Source of the DNA: Phytophthora quininea | Lineage: Eukaryota; Oomycota; Peronosporomycetes; Peronosporales; Peronosporaceae | Assembly: GCA_011947345.1 (NCBI GenBank) | Contig: JAAVTG010000537.1 | Span: forward strand, 1 to 64,000 | Length of the DNA: 64,000 bases | Reading direction: 5' to 3' | Part shown: piece by piece, positions 33,377-44,094 of the stretch | How positions within the stretch are numbered: position 1 is the stretch's first letter | Layout: each line of letters opens with the position of its first letter | Made by a program: the position numbers and the translations under genes | Notes under the pieces: generated by a model | Databases searched by the model: none | Told to the model about the DNA's origin: nothing | What the model saw: only the letters and a program-made list of their open reading frames with translations

Positions 33377-34418
33377 GCAAATCGTGCCTCGGGGCTTGCT
33401 AATTTGAGGCCAACTGGCATCAGATCGCGACGAAAGCGAACCATGCTACTAAAGTTAGATGATGCAAGTTGTCGATTCTACTAGCAGATGTCCGTCACAT
33501 CCAAACCGATACAGTTTTGCTAAATACCTCTATTGATTGAACCAAATTTCGTGCCAGTGGTATGGTATACTCCTCGCTAAGAATACCCCTCACTAGGGAT
33601 AAAAATGCCGCTCCCGATGATACAATCAGTGGCGCGTTCGCCTGTAATCTCCCCCCCCATAGTCCCGAGAGCAAACGCTGTACAGGAGGACAAACTCCAA
33701 TACATATTGCTTTCTGTAGATTTGATAGGAGAAAAGTGTGAAGGACCCGTATCTACAAGAGCTCCTTTGGTCAGACTAGTTTTAGAAGACAATTCGAAAA
33801 TCGATTTCGTGTATTCACTGCGTAGTAGATTGTCGTGCTTCACGATGGCCACTTGGGTCATCCTCGCGTGTGTGGATGAATCGACTTGTAAGCAACAGGA
33901 CCGTGCAGAACAAATGTCTGCACCACACACATGTAAAAACCGCTCGTTGGTGTGTGTGGTCCACACTGACATCCCGGCGTAAACCAGCCAGAGACGAGAC
34001 GATTTGATCACGCGGGGAAGCGGACATCGCAACCAGCCCTTTTTCGTGTTGCCACCGAGACGGCGTCCATCTCCCTGGGCTAAAAGAGCCATTTGGTCGA
34101 GCTCGAGCTCGTGTCGTCTTGCCTCGCCTCGCCTCGCCTCGCCTTGCTGCCACGGCCCCCGCTGGTCATCACTACAGTCTAGAGGCGTCGGAGCGTCTCA
34201 GAATCCGACCTCGCTCCGCTGCGCGGGACGCAGTCAGCAGAGACTTGCAAGCCCCATGCCGGCGGCGATGTGAACCTATTTGGCGTGGGAGCTGGGCTTT
34301 CACATGGCGAGAACACCGTCGTCAAACACGGCGTCAAAATCCACACCAGAGTGTTGGCGCTCACGCCGGTTTGCTTGATCCAGCACGCCTCTCATTCCTC
34401 CACGCAGGCCGCCTTGCC
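33377..34418. other. Outer, non-coding part of the right arm
   Basis: Inverted copy of about 16788-17827. It holds the 33932-33971 copy of the GTGTGGTCCACAC repeat, the GGCGA microsatellite and the M96 3' flank. No gene supported. Confidence 0.55.
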
Positions 34419-34580
34419 GCTTGCAGAGCCTGACGTCGACCGCGTATAGAATATTGGAGGGTTTCTCGCTGCCATGCTACATACAAGCTCTGTTGTGAAC
34501 GGCCTCTATAAATGTATGTCATATTCCGAGTACGCAATTTTAGCGAAATTGCGATAAAAAAGCCTGTCGGCGATTACATC

Positions 34581-36133
34581 ATGGCGTCGCCCAGTTCCAG
34601 ATTTGCGTCAGCGCCCCAAGCCGCCTGCAGCATGCACGCCTCCGCCTCCATCAAGCGCAAGCAGCCTGGCAACGGGATCGCCAGCACCGCTCGCAAGCTG
34701 CGCAAGTCCTGCTCGCTTCCCACGTGCACTCGACCCCCAGGCACTTGTATGCACTGCACGTGTGACGGCCGCTGCGGGCACCACCCGGCAGGACAGTGCG
34801 GCGGCCGGCGCGAAGGCTCTGGTCGCGGCTGCAAGAAAGAAGGCTGCTCCCGAGACGACCGCTGCCTGCACAGCAACCGCGCCACGTGCTGCCACTGCCG
34901 CAACCTCGTGTCCTCGTCGGGGCGAGCCAAGCGACCGCGGGTGGCGCTCGCAGCAGCGCAAGCGCACCACAGTCAGCAGCAGTCGGCGGTTGCAGTGGCA
35001 GCTGCGGGCTACACACAGCAGCAGCAGCAGCAGTCGCCGTCGCAGCCGCAGTCGACGAGCAAAGTCCGTCTGGCCGGAGAGGACGCCATGGACGCCGAGC
35101 TCAGCGCGTTCCTGCGGGACGCCAACTTGGGCAGAGACCTGTCGCTCAGCGAGTTCTCGCAGTGGGCCGACAGAAAGCAGCTGTGCAACTTGGTGGTGAC
35201 GGTCTGCGGCATGCAGTTCAACCTGCACAAACACCCGGTGCTGCTCGAGAGTCGACGGCTCAACAGGATGGCGCGCGAGAGCCTGTTGGATGCTGACAAG
35301 GTCGGCGCTTGCGGCGGCGCGATTCCAGTGCTGCAGCTGCACGAGTTCCCTGGCGGTGCCGACATGTTCGAGACGCTGACCATCTACTGCTACACGGGGA
35401 AATCGCCTTCTCGCTGTCGAATTTCGCAGTCATGCACTGCGCGATCGAGTTCCTGGAGATGGGCCACGACGTCCGCCAGAGCGCCAAGCGATTTCTCGAC
35501 CGACTGACCGGCCAGGGCAGCCAAGGGGTGGGCAGCTTGCTGCAGGTCGTGAGCGCAGCAGAGACGCTGGCGCAGGCCCAGCCCGGGCTGTTCCGTTCGT
35601 CCAGCGAGTCGCTGATCGCCAGCTGCTTGGATCGCGTGGTGCGGCGAGAACGCACTCTCGACGCCGACGCCGTGCAGCAGTTCTTCACACTCTCGAGCGA
35701 CCGCTTCATCGAGCTCACGCAATGCCTGCTGACTGCCAAGGCGCCCGCTACGGTTGCCCGTTCGGGCACGGCAATCGCCTCGGAGCTGTGCGTCCAAGCG
35801 AAGCTGGCCCAGCTGCACCGAGACGCTCAGCGCAGCATCAGTCCGGGCCACTGCCCGCGCATCCTGGCGCAGCAGTGCGTCCAACTGCTGAATGGCGAAA
35901 CCATCGACACCCGAGCGGTTGCCGACGAACACGAGGCGAAAGAGGAGCCGCTGGACTTGGGCGCGATACTGAGCTCCGACAACTCGGACAAGCTGCTGCT
36001 TAAGCTCATGGACGAGGACCTGTCGCCGTGTACTGTGTCCACTGCCAGCACGCTGGTGGACGCGTCCATCTGCTTCGGAAACGACAGCCTCCGCTTCGAG
36101 GCGCACTCGCTGCCAGAGGCGTTTGTTGTCTGA
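34581..36133 (+). CDS. BTB/POZ protein of NPH3-like type with Cys-rich N-terminus
   Basis: The N-terminal 110 residues are Cys-rich (CTRPPGTCMHCTCDGRCGHH) and followed by a Gln/Ala-rich linker with a CAG run near 35018. A BTB domain follows: LCNLVVTVCGMQFNLHKHP, SRRLNRMARES, LHEFPGGADMFETLTIYCYTG, then FAVMHCAIEFLEMG. The PGG and CYTG/AxEFLEM features match the BTB of plant NPH3-type proteins, which act as substrate adaptors for cullin-3 ubiquitin ligases. The helical C-terminal half resembles an NPH3 domain loosely. The frame breaks exactly in the BTB at GGGG (35396-35399); a fifth G restores TGEIAFSLSNF and makes the length 518 codons. The ATG at 34581 is preferred to one 69 bp upstream (34512) because the extra residues are unlike the family. 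Confidence 0.8.
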
Positions 36134-36551
36134 AAGGATTGCACCCTGCGATTCGCACTGGCCTGCAGGTAGACACGTCAGCGAGGGGCGCAGGTGTGTG
36201 TGTGTGTATGTGTTGAATTGCTTCGACTTCCCAAGCGAGGAAGTACAGCTGCATCGTGGAGGCAGCTCCCTCCCGTTCCAACAACTAAAAACAAAATACC
36301 AATGTCAACGTTTACTCGATAGCAGCTCGCCTTCCCGTTGATCACCAAGAAGCTCCGAGTCAACTGCAGTCTGCAGACGAACAAAGGGGCCCAGCTTGCG
36401 AGCTTCAATCACCACGTTGAGCTTGCTTCAAAGCTGCATAAACGGCGCCCGATTTCCACCAATCGCGGCCTCCGCCACGTACGTCGAGCTCGCTCCCAAG
36501 CAGCTCACTTCCCAACTCGCCACACTCGCCAGACCCCACCCGCCGCTCGAC
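36134..36551. other. Intergenic region before the nucleotide-sugar transporter
   Basis: No gene seen. It contains a short GTGTGTGTGTATGTG run at 36191-36210 and open but non-conserved sequence immediately before the ATG at 36552. Confidence 0.5.
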
Positions 36552-37559
36552 ATGGCCCAGACTGCCGCGCCCGCCTCGTCCTCCGCCTGGATCGGCTACG
36601 TGGCCATGGTGCTGCTGGCCGTGCAATTCGGTCTGCAGCCCATCCTCTACAAGGAGTTCGCCGGCAACGTCAGGCACTCGTCCGTACTGGTCATCGCCTG
36701 CGAGGTCTGCAAGCTGCTACTGTCGCTGCTGACGCTCGTCTCCTCGGGCGCGCTGGGCCGCGTGCTCAAGACGTGGAGCCTTCACGACAGTCTGCTGGCC
36801 TCGGGCCTGCCCGCCTGCACTTACGCCGTGCAGAACGTGCTGATCCAAGTGGCCTACCAGCACCTACCGTCCATCGTCTTCAACCTCATCAACCAGACCA
36901 AACTGCTCTCGGCCGCGCTCTTCCTCTACTTCCTCATGGGAACGCGCTTCTCCCTGCAGCAGTGCTTCGCCATGCTGCTGCTGCTCTCGGCTGCTGTGCT
37001 GCTGTCGCTGGCCAAGAACGGCGGCGGCGCCGACGGCGCTGCTGCGCCGGCCATCTCGGTGGAGCTCGGACTGGTGCCCGTGCTGCTGGCGTCGCTGCTC
37101 TCTGGCCTGGGATCTGCACTCACGCAGCGCTCCATGCAGCAGCACAAGCGGGACGCTGCGCTGGTGACCATGGAGCTGTCGGTCTACGGCAGTCTGTTCC
37201 TCATGCTGCCGGCGATCTGGTCGACTATCGTCAAGACACCCGTGAACGAGTCTCCCGCGATGAACGCCCTCAGCAGCTTGGACAAGGTCTTCGAAGGCTG
37301 CGACTACTACACGCTGATCCCTGTGGTGAGCAACGCCCTGGGAGGACTGCTCGTGGGCACCGTCACGAAATACGTTGGCGGCGTGCTCAAGTCCTTCGCG
37401 TTGATTTGCGGTATCGCGTTTACGGCCTTTGTGGAGAGCTACGTGTACGGCGCTGTGCTACCCCAGGAGGTGTTCGTTGCTGCGGGGCTCGTTGCAACGA
37501 GCATGGCCATCTACTCGAGCTACCCGTACGTGAAAAAGGAGAAGGCCAAGAAGGAATAA
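36552..37559 (+). CDS. Nucleotide-sugar transporter, SLC35A-like, 335 aa
   Basis: The product has about ten hydrophobic segments and family features of the UDP-galactose/UDP-GlcNAc/CMP-sialic acid transporter group: LLAVQFGLQPILYKEF in the first helix, CEVCKLLLSL in the second, then YAVQNVLIQVAYQHL and LINQTKLLSAALF, and a late TKYVGGVLKSFA. It ends with a lysine-rich KKEKAKKE tail, a possible ER/Golgi retrieval signal. It would exchange a nucleotide sugar for the nucleotide monophosphate across the Golgi or ER membrane; the substrate cannot be told from sequence. The ATG at 36552 (MAQTAAPAS) gives the normal family length; upstream codons in frame are not membrane-like. The ORF is unbroken and single-exon. 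Confidence 0.88.
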   Translation: MAQTAAPASSSAWIGYVAMVLLAVQFGLQPILYKEFAGNVRHSSVLVIACEVCKLLLSLLTLVSSGALGRVLKTWSLHDSLLASGLPACTYAVQNVLIQVAYQHLPSIVFNLINQTKLLSAALFLYFLMGTRFSLQQCFAMLLLLSAAVLLSLAKNGGGADGAAAPAISVELGLVPVLLASLLSGLGSALTQRSMQQHKRDAALVTMELSVYGSLFLMLPAIWSTIVKTPVNESPAMNALSSLDKVFEGCDYYTLIPVVSNALGGLLVGTVTKYVGGVLKSFALICGIAFTAFVESYVYGAVLPQEVFVAAGLVATSMAIYSSYPYVKKEKAKKE

Positions 37560-37889
37560 CCGGGCGGTGACATCAAGAAGAGCCTGCCAATGTGCAAACA
37601 ACGAGCTAGTGTAGATATGATGCCTCGCGCAAAATATATGTTGCTGTTGCCTAGACGCCAGCTTGGCCGGTCGTGTCCGTGTGGGGAAATTCTCATGAAG
37701 CGCAGGCTTCATTAGACAGCCTCATAGTGCCAACCAAGAATTGGACGACGTCGGTGGCCGCATTGTGAGCATTTTGATGGTGTTGTGGCGCTTCGGATGT
37801 ATTTGTCACTAATCCCGACAAATATGCTGTTCCCAGTAAACTCAACAGTACGCACAAGAACTCTCCATCTCTTGCATCACACTACGACG
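37560..37889. other. Convergent intergenic region
   Basis: 3' sides of the transporter (plus) and the coiled-coil gene (minus) face each other here. No gene or repeat recognised. Confidence 0.5.
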
Positions 37890-38842
37890 TCACTGTCCTT
37901 CGCTGTCGCCTGTCAAATTCATCGTCGGCGCTGCTTCCGCTGCCATCTCCTGATCATTAGGTGGTGCTGGAGATGTCGCTTGCGTCGACATCGCTCGCTG
38001 CAAACGCTCTTCCGTTCGACGCGCCACTCTCTCCACGCGATCAGGTCGCCCTTCGATGCCCCCCACCAATGCCTTGTTCTGCCTGGCGCAGTACCGCGTC
38101 CTCGATGCGCCGAGACACTTTCTCCACGCGATCGAGCTGGTCGGCAACTCGGTCGTGAGACTCGAGGTGGTCTTCGATGCGTAGAACGACATCCTCACTG
38201 CGTCTAGCGACTCGTTCCAGGCTTCGTGTTGCACCACCGCGTTCTCAACTAGCTGTAGTTGCTGCTTTAGAGAGACAAGCTCCTGCTACAGGCGGGTCGT
38301 CGCTCTTGTCGGCCAGTTGTTTCATCCCGCTGAATGCCGTGGTCGCAGTCTTCTCCATGGCGGTCAATCGCATCTCGAAACTGGCGAGACTCGTCGCGAG
38401 CAACACTGGGGCCGGGACGTCCTGGTCAGACAGCAGCCGCGGGTCGTCTAAGGCGCGTTCGAACCTGGCTCTACAGTCGGCGCTGAATTGCTCGAGCGGC
38501 TGCAGATGTTTGGCCACGAAGCGCATCTTGAAGCTTGTCGCTGTCATCTGCGTGAGGCACCCTACAAAGACGCAGACGACACCCTTGGACTTGTTGCCGC
38601 AGCGAGCGCGGAAGACGCTTGCCTGTTGTCGTTGTTGGCGGAAGGAGACCAATGCAGAACTCCCCACTCGGTCGCGACTGTGACTGCGCCAGAGTCGACG
38701 TGGTGGGGCTGCGACTGCGACGAGGACTCGAAACACGACGCCACGGTTGCCGGACTGCGGCCCTCGAGCGACCTCGGTATCGGCAGCGATGCATCGGCAG
38801 CAAGCGGGGTAATTGCAGACTGCTGCTAGCGAATCCGAGCAT
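37890..38842 (-). CDS. Coiled-coil protein, unknown, frame broken several times
   Basis: Minus-strand frames read as one protein: a Ser/Pro-rich N-terminus (ATVASCFESSSQSQPHHV), then a helical middle (FEMRLTAMEKTATTAFSGMKQLAD), then heptads VSLKQQLQLVENAVVQHE and DRVADQLDRVEKVSRRIEDA, VERVARRTEERLQRAM, and an acidic tail ending GDSEGQ at 37890. At least three indels separate these blocks. The ATG at 38842 is a guess; the gene could start further up, and it is divergent from the NicO-like gene at 38978. No domain family recognised. Confidence 0.5.
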
Positions 38843-38977
38843 GGACGTGAATCCCAACGAAGTTGAAGTTGCCTTTTGTGACGCGCTTGAATTGGCCAAT
38901 CAAATTGTGTTAAACCATTACACTTGGCTTTTGTATGTCCTCCGCCCCCTTTGTGCCATTGCTCGACTTGGATCGTC

Positions 38978-39818
38978 ATGGCGGACGCGGCGACTGCGCT
39001 GGAGTCTGCTTCTATGCCTGGCATCGTGGCCACGGGGCTGCTGCTGGGCCTGGTGCATGTGCTCACGGGGCCCGACCACCTGAGCGCGCTCATCGTGCTG
39101 AGCGCCGGTAGCTCGTGGCGCTCGTGCCAGTTGGGGATGCGCTGGGGCTGCGGCCACTCGACGGGGCTCATCGTGGTCACCGCCTGCTTCCTGGCGCTCA
39201 ACCAGCATCTGGACGTGGACACTTTCGGCAGCTACTGCGACTTTATGGTGGGCTTCCTCATGATGGGGCTGGGACTCTGGAGTCTGCGCTACTATTTGCT
39301 GCTGCGCCACAAGATCCAGACCCAGAGCAAGGACCAGGCGGTGGGGAGACGACCCCTTGCAGTTGGAGGCGCAGGCGGACGCTTACGAAAGCGACATGGA
39401 AGTGCAAAAGATATTGCACGCCCACGACCTGGACCACCAAGGACCGACGACCGTCAAGAAGTGCTGCTGCGGACTGCTGACGGCGGACATTAAGAACCCG
39501 CGCACGCAGAAGCTCACGGCCTTCGCCTACGGGACGGCGCACGGACTGGCGGGCACTGGAGGCATCTTGGGGTGCTGCCGGCGGTGATTCTCAACGACTG
39601 GGCCAAGTCCTCAGCCTATCTCGGCGCCTTTGCGTGTCGTCCATCCTCACCATGGGCGGCTTCGCGGCGCTATACGGGAGGTCACGGGGCGCATGAGCCG
39701 GTTCTCAGACTCGTCACTCGTGCGGGTTGGCATTTTCTCGTCCTGTGTATCGCTCACGGTCGGGATCATGTGGGTGATTCTGGTGTCCACGGGCACGCTG
39801 GACGAGGTCTTCGGATAA
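38978..39818 (+). CDS. NicO/UreH-like multi-pass membrane protein A
   Basis: The product starts with a helix holding GLLLGLVHVLTGPDHLSAL, followed by MRWGCGHSTGLIVV: a histidine-plus-acid pair in helix 1 and GHS in helix 2, as in the nickel/cobalt transporter and urease-accessory (NicO/UreH, TauE-like) superfamily, where DADH replaces GPDH. The middle is a cytosolic loop with KKCCCG. C-terminal helices contain AHGLAGTGGILG, VLPAVILNDWAKS and FAALYGEVTGR, ending TLDEVFG. Four breaks (about 39345, GGGG 39569-39572, about 39632, GGG 39676-39678) interrupt it. One base removed and three added give 281 codons. Likely a divalent-metal or anion exporter; the substrate is not inferable. No intron, unlike paralogue C. 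Confidence 0.72.
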
Positions 39819-40011
39819 CCTGATGAAGCGGAAGGGAGGTATGGAGGTTGGAGCGAACTCTGATGAATTGCACTTAGATTCACAAGTGCAATCGTTGCTA
39901 AAGTGTTTCTTGGTTGTCGCATTCAATAGTGTACTTTTCCTACCAAGTTTGTCGTACAGGTTGCAAGAAAGACACTCTACTCGTTTGAAATGTTGTGTAG
40001 TAGCTCCAGCT

Positions 40012-40810
40012 TCATCCGAAGACGCGGTCGAGCCAGCCAGTAGCCTGAAGAACTATCCACGTTACCCCCAAATCTATCGACACAGCGGCGGATGCCACAC
40101 CAACAAATAAACCTGCGTTGCGAGAACGCGTTCGTCCCCCACGCTGCGTCAGCTCCCCGTAGAGTGCAGCGAATGTCCCCATTGCAATGATGGAACTCCC
40201 ACAGAAAAAGGCAAGATAAAGCAGTGCCCATAACATGTCGTGCCGCATTGCCACCGTAGGCAGCACAGCGAGTAGACTCCTGGCCCAGCAGCACCATGAA
40301 GGACCCCACACCAAAGCTTGCGAGTGAATTCGTAGCGGCACATTTCGACCTCAGCGCAGTCTTTTCTGGCTCCAGGAGCACATAGGACGCGTCTTGGCAC
40401 TGCACTTGACTCCACTTAGATTCGGCTGACGATGCGGAGATCTTCGGACAGCGAGGCAACGGTTCTTCATCGTACTCTTTCACTGCGCCATGCAACGTCC
40501 ATGCTCCAAGCAAAATCAAACAAACACCTGTGAGGTATTTGCACACCACACTGAAAATTCCGTCGGGAGCCAACGCGTGGCCCAGCACGAGAACGCAGGT
40601 CAGCGCGACAGCAACGATCCCCACGGAATGACCGACACCCCATTGAGCACCAAGTCGTAAGGCTTCCTGCCTAGTTTTCCCACTAGAGAGCGCCACCAGT
40701 GCCCCAAGGTGATCAGGGCCAGAGAGAACGTGAACAACTCCGAGCGACATGGCAGTGATCGCTACATGCCAGACCGAGCCGTGCACAAGACTCGACGCAT
40801 TGAGAACCAT
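40012..40810 (-). CDS. NicO/UreH-like multi-pass membrane protein B
   Basis: This paralogue opens with MVLNASSLVHGS and a helix LGVVHVLSGPDHLGALVALSS, then GAQWGVGHSVGIVAVAL. After a polar loop (SKWSQVQCQDASYVLLEPEK) the frame breaks at CCCC 40314-40317 (GGGG in sense) and again near 40280. Beyond them it continues AVLPTVAMRHDMLW, FAALYGELTQRGG and ends WLDRVFG. Two added bases give 267 codons. It is convergent with A and in tandem with C. No intron. Confidence 0.72.
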
Positions 40811-40913
40811 AGTGGCAACTGAAAGATATTCGCGAGTTATGACCTTTCACATCGATTGTCATTTCCGCCAGCTTATGCTAGCTGACGCTGCTCCTCTTTC
40901 CAACACCGTTCAT

Positions 40914-42071
40914 TTACTCGCCGAAGACAGCAGACATTTGTCCAGTAGCCTGGAGACCAATCCAGGCGACTCCGACAATGAACGAGAAGAAGGACGAGAA
41001 GATGCCGATCCGGAACTCCATCACTAACGAATTCCCTCCCAAACGACCGGTGACTTCGCCATAGAGCGCTGCAAACACGCCCATGATGAAGATGGACGCC
41101 ACACAGAAACAGCCGAGGTAGGCGACGGACTTGACCCAGTCGTTGAGCACCACAGCGGGCAATACCCCAAAATGCCGCCGGGCCCAGCAACGCCGTGGAT
41201 GATACCCACCAGTAAGGCCATGATCTGTACACACATCAACGACAGAAGGAACGGTCAGGAACGCAATTTCAGGCAGCAGCAAGAGCAGATTGACCTTTTG
41301 GGTTGCCGGATTCTCAAAGCTCGCGTTTCGACAGCAGTTCCATTTGGCAATGTTCCTCTTTGAAGATCTTCCCGCCTCAACTCGAAAAGAGTTGACATTG
41401 CCGCATTTCCACTGAATTCATCCTCGGCCTTGACTACAAGATGGAACGACGACGACGGCGACGAACGGGGAGGCGGTGAAGTGGCGCTACTACCAGCCAC
41501 AGGAGACATCGATCCTGACAACTTCCTTGACAATGGCACCAGCTCGATCAAATTCGTCGGTGTCGTTCCTGTGCTACTTCGACAGGAGCTGTGATCCCCT
41601 CTGTGGGCTGCACTTGCCATCTCTCGGCCATCCTGACTGCTGGCTGCCAGTTTCAGCTGTGCCTGGTACTTGTCACGCACATGCACTGCCGTCCAGACGC
41701 CCAACGCGATCATGAAGAAGCCCACGACGTAGTTGAGGTAGCCTCCCACCGAGTCCAAGTCCACCGTCTGCCCCGCTGCGAAGAAAATCAACGCCATCAG
41801 GATGAGGCCAATGGAGTGGCCGCAGCCCCATCGAATTCCGAGGGTAAACGCTCGCCAGGAAGAGCCCGTGGTCATGGCGGCCAACGCACTCAAGTGGTCC
41901 GGCCCTGAGTAGGAACAACAGCTGATTAAAATCAACATCATTTTTTAATCGCTCTGCACACGCACCAGTCAGCACGTGCACGAGTCCCAATAGCAGCCCC
42001 GTGGAGATGATCTTGCCCAGCGACGCGCCCGACAGACTGCTGTGCTCCTCACTCAGCCACCGCGTCTCCAT
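40914..42071 (-). CDS. NicO/UreH-like multi-pass membrane protein C, three exons
   Basis: Start METRWLSEEHSS at 42071. Exon 1 ends at 41966 in VHVLTG. Intron 1 is 41905-41965 (61 bp, GTGCGT to CTACTCAG), splitting the Gly codon of the GPDH motif; exon 2 resumes PDHLSALAAMTTG and GIRWGCGHSIGLI. A long Ser-rich loop follows. Intron 2 is probably 41225-41294 (GTCAAT to GTACAG), and exon 3 has IMALLVGIIHGVAGPGG, AVVLNDWVKSVAYLG, FAALYGEVTGR and VFGE. The phase at intron 2 needs one more A in AAAA, and GGGG (plus-strand CCCC 41165-41168) needs one more G; with both the coding length is 343 codons. Same family role as A and B. Confidence 0.75.
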
Positions 42072-42530
42072 CGTCTCTCGTTGCGATCGCTTTGGGAGGT
42101 GGCGTTGATCGAAACGTGGTCGATAACAGCAAGCAGCAGTGTGACCTGGTCGTGTCAACACATCGCGTGTGTTGCTCTTACCTTCGCCAATCAGAAAGTG
42201 GCAGCGCATTGCTGCGGGGCGCTGGCTGGCATGCTCCACGACATGACTCGGACTGGTTGACTCTTGGCGATCTGCAGAGCTGCGGCCTGATCGTCAGTGG
42301 CAGTGACTTGTCCAGCTTGACCCGCTTCTCCTGATGCGACGAAGACTGCGCTGACGTCCGCGCGGAGGCTGCCAGGGGAAGCGTCCGTCTGAGCCTCCGC
42401 AGAGCGCTGTCCTCGAGGACATCGTTCCTGCCAATGTACCCACCGAGCCAATTTATGCAAAAGATACCTCTGGCCGCCCACTCCAGAACTTCCTCCAGCT
42501 CAAGCAGCTCACCGCCCAGCTCCGCGCCCC
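42072..42530. promoter_or_regulatory. Divergent intergenic region between NicO-like C and kinase 1
   Basis: 459 bp separate two start codons facing away from each other, so both promoters should lie here. Some antisense open frames exist but show no domain. CCCCATGG at 42527-42534 is a good initiation context for kinase 1. Confidence 0.5.
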
Positions 42531-44019
42531 ATGGCCGACAGCTTCCTCATCACAACGCTACGAGGCTCTCCGTCCAGTCGCAAGACGCTGGACGGCATGC
42601 CGATGCGGTGCAAGCGGATGCCCGAGAGCGACCACCTGCTCAAGCGCGTGATCGATCGCCTCGAGTTCCTGCACCCACAAGTGGTGCCCCTGGACGACCA
42701 AGACCCTGCCAAGCGCAAGTTCGTGGACGTCGTCGTGGCGCTGCTCAAGCTCATGAAGCGGCCCCCGCTGCTCTCGCGACTGGCCAGCAACGAGGCCACC
42801 CTGCAGAACATCCGAGGGCTGCAGGAGAAGTTGGACGACGTGCAGACAGCGGTGGGGCTGGCGGACGCCCCCAGATGACCCAGTGGGGCGATAACTGGGA
42901 GCAGGACAAGCAGGAGCAGGCCAGGAAGCTGCTGGAGAGAGTGCCTAAGGTCACGGACCGGATGCTGGTGAACGAGATCCGAGGCGACAAAGTGCTGCAG
43001 GAGGTGCTCATGACGCTCAAGAGCGGGGCCAGCTGGAAGGGCCAGAGCCAGGAGATCGTCGCCCTCAAGCAGCAGACGTACGATCGCGTGTCGACCTACT
43101 CGCACAACAACGGGCTCGAGATCTTCGACTGGTACATTCCCAGCGACAATGTCGACTACGAGGACACTGCGATGGGGGAGCAAGGCACGTTTGGGGACGT
43201 CAGTCGCGGCACGTGGATCCACGACGGCAGGAGGGACGACGTGGTGGTCAAAAGGCTCTTCTCGGAGGGCAACGACTCGGAGTTAGCCTTCCTCAAGCAG
43301 CTGCAGCTGTGGACCAGCATCCCAAAGGACAGACACATCTTGCAGCTCTTTGGCGGGTCCCATGTAAGCTCGCCGCAGTTTTACGTCTGCGAGAACGCGA
43401 TCCACGGCAACTTGGTGCACTTCTTGGAGGAGAACAGTCAGTACTTCTGGCAGATGTTCCTGAGCGTCGCCGAAGGGCTGCAAGTGCTGCACGCGCGAGA
43501 CACAGTCCACGGAGCTCTGAAATGCAACAACATCCTCGTGGGTGCGGACTACACGGCCAAGTTGACGGACTTTGGCTTTAGCTCGGTGCGCACTCTCTCC
43601 GCGGGACTCAGTGATGGAGCTGGGATCGCAGCCAGGAAAGCAATCCGCTGGAAGCCGAAGGAGGTTCTGGAGGAGACGGGCAACGAGGAGCCTCTGTTTG
43701 AGTCGGATCTCTACTCCATGGGCATGTGCATGATCGAAGCTCTAGAGCAAGAAGCGCCTTTCGCTATGGACGCGGACGAAGACATCATGGAGAAGATCGT
43801 CGGGGAGAGCTGCCGGACCGCCCAGCAGAGGCCACGGACGAGATGTGGGATCTCATCACCAGGCTGTGCAAGTCCGACCCGAAGGAGCGTCCGCCTCTCA
43901 AAGACGTGCTGAAGGAATTGAGCGCCCATGCAGCTGAAGAGAAGAAGCTCAATCCGCTCCCCTATGTTGCTGCCCTCGATTCCGCTGGAGCTCGGGCTGC
44001 TGCCACAACAACCGCATAG
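42531..44019 (+). CDS. TKL-type kinase 1, predicted pseudokinase
   Basis: The N-terminal helical region (KRVIDRLEFLHPQ, LLKLMKRPPLLSRL) is followed by a kinase domain with loop GEQGTFGDVSRG, ATP-site VVVKRL, catalytic loop VHGALKCNNIL, and LTDFGFSSV, then SDLYSMGMCMIEAL. The catalytic Asp of HxD is Ala here, so phosphotransfer is unlikely although DFG is kept. Two breaks: CCCCC at 42868-42872 (one more C joins ADAP to QMTQWGDNW) and near 43800 (joining to ELPDRPAEATDEMWDLI). With two bases added the length is 497 codons. It is convergent with kinase 2, 75 bp away, and paralogous to it. Confidence 0.8.
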
Positions 44020-44094
44020 GATAGGGATGGACGGAATGTCTTTCAAGCGCGATGAAGCGTATTCACGCACGAGTGCTTGTCGCCAGGTACCTGC

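Larger units (their letters stand above)
26031..34418 (-). repeat. Right arm of the giant inverted repeat (8,388 bp)
   Basis: This is the inverted copy of 16788-25172. Its outer end at 34418 includes the M96 3' flank and only the last codons of M96 itself, so the left copy, which continues into the full M96 gene, is likely the source. Beyond 34418 the sequence is unrelated to that beyond 16788. Length differences against the left arm include one extra GGCGA unit (34125-34145), one base near 26375 and G/C-run changes near 33650 and 31400. Confidence 0.97.

Noticed and set aside
16788..34418. Maverick/Polinton or another giant DNA transposon with long terminal inverted repeats
   Set aside because: No polymerase B, integrase, ATPase or capsid ORF in arms or spacer, the spacer is only 858 bp, and the arms end inside M96 without target-site duplication.
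16788..34418. Palindrome as a pure fold-back sequencing artefact
   Set aside because: The arms differ in microsatellite copy number and several bases, and the outer junctions are sharp and unrelated; still needs read support, so not excluded outright.
36338..37570. A 410-codon plus-strand ORF overlapping the sugar transporter
   Set aside because: Arg/His/Ala-rich, typical of a GC-rich frame shadow; the frame starting 36552 has the transmembrane pattern and family motifs.
38245..39222. A 325-codon minus-strand ORF spanning the NicO-like A start
   Set aside because: Its first half is antisense to NicO-like A and has no domain; only the part below about 38842 is compatible with the coiled-coil gene.
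42434..42530. Upstream extension of kinase 1 from an ATG at 42434
   Set aside because: It is in the frame that gives an Arg/Ala/Pro-rich shadow over the true N-terminal domain; the ATG at 42531 opens the conserved helical region.
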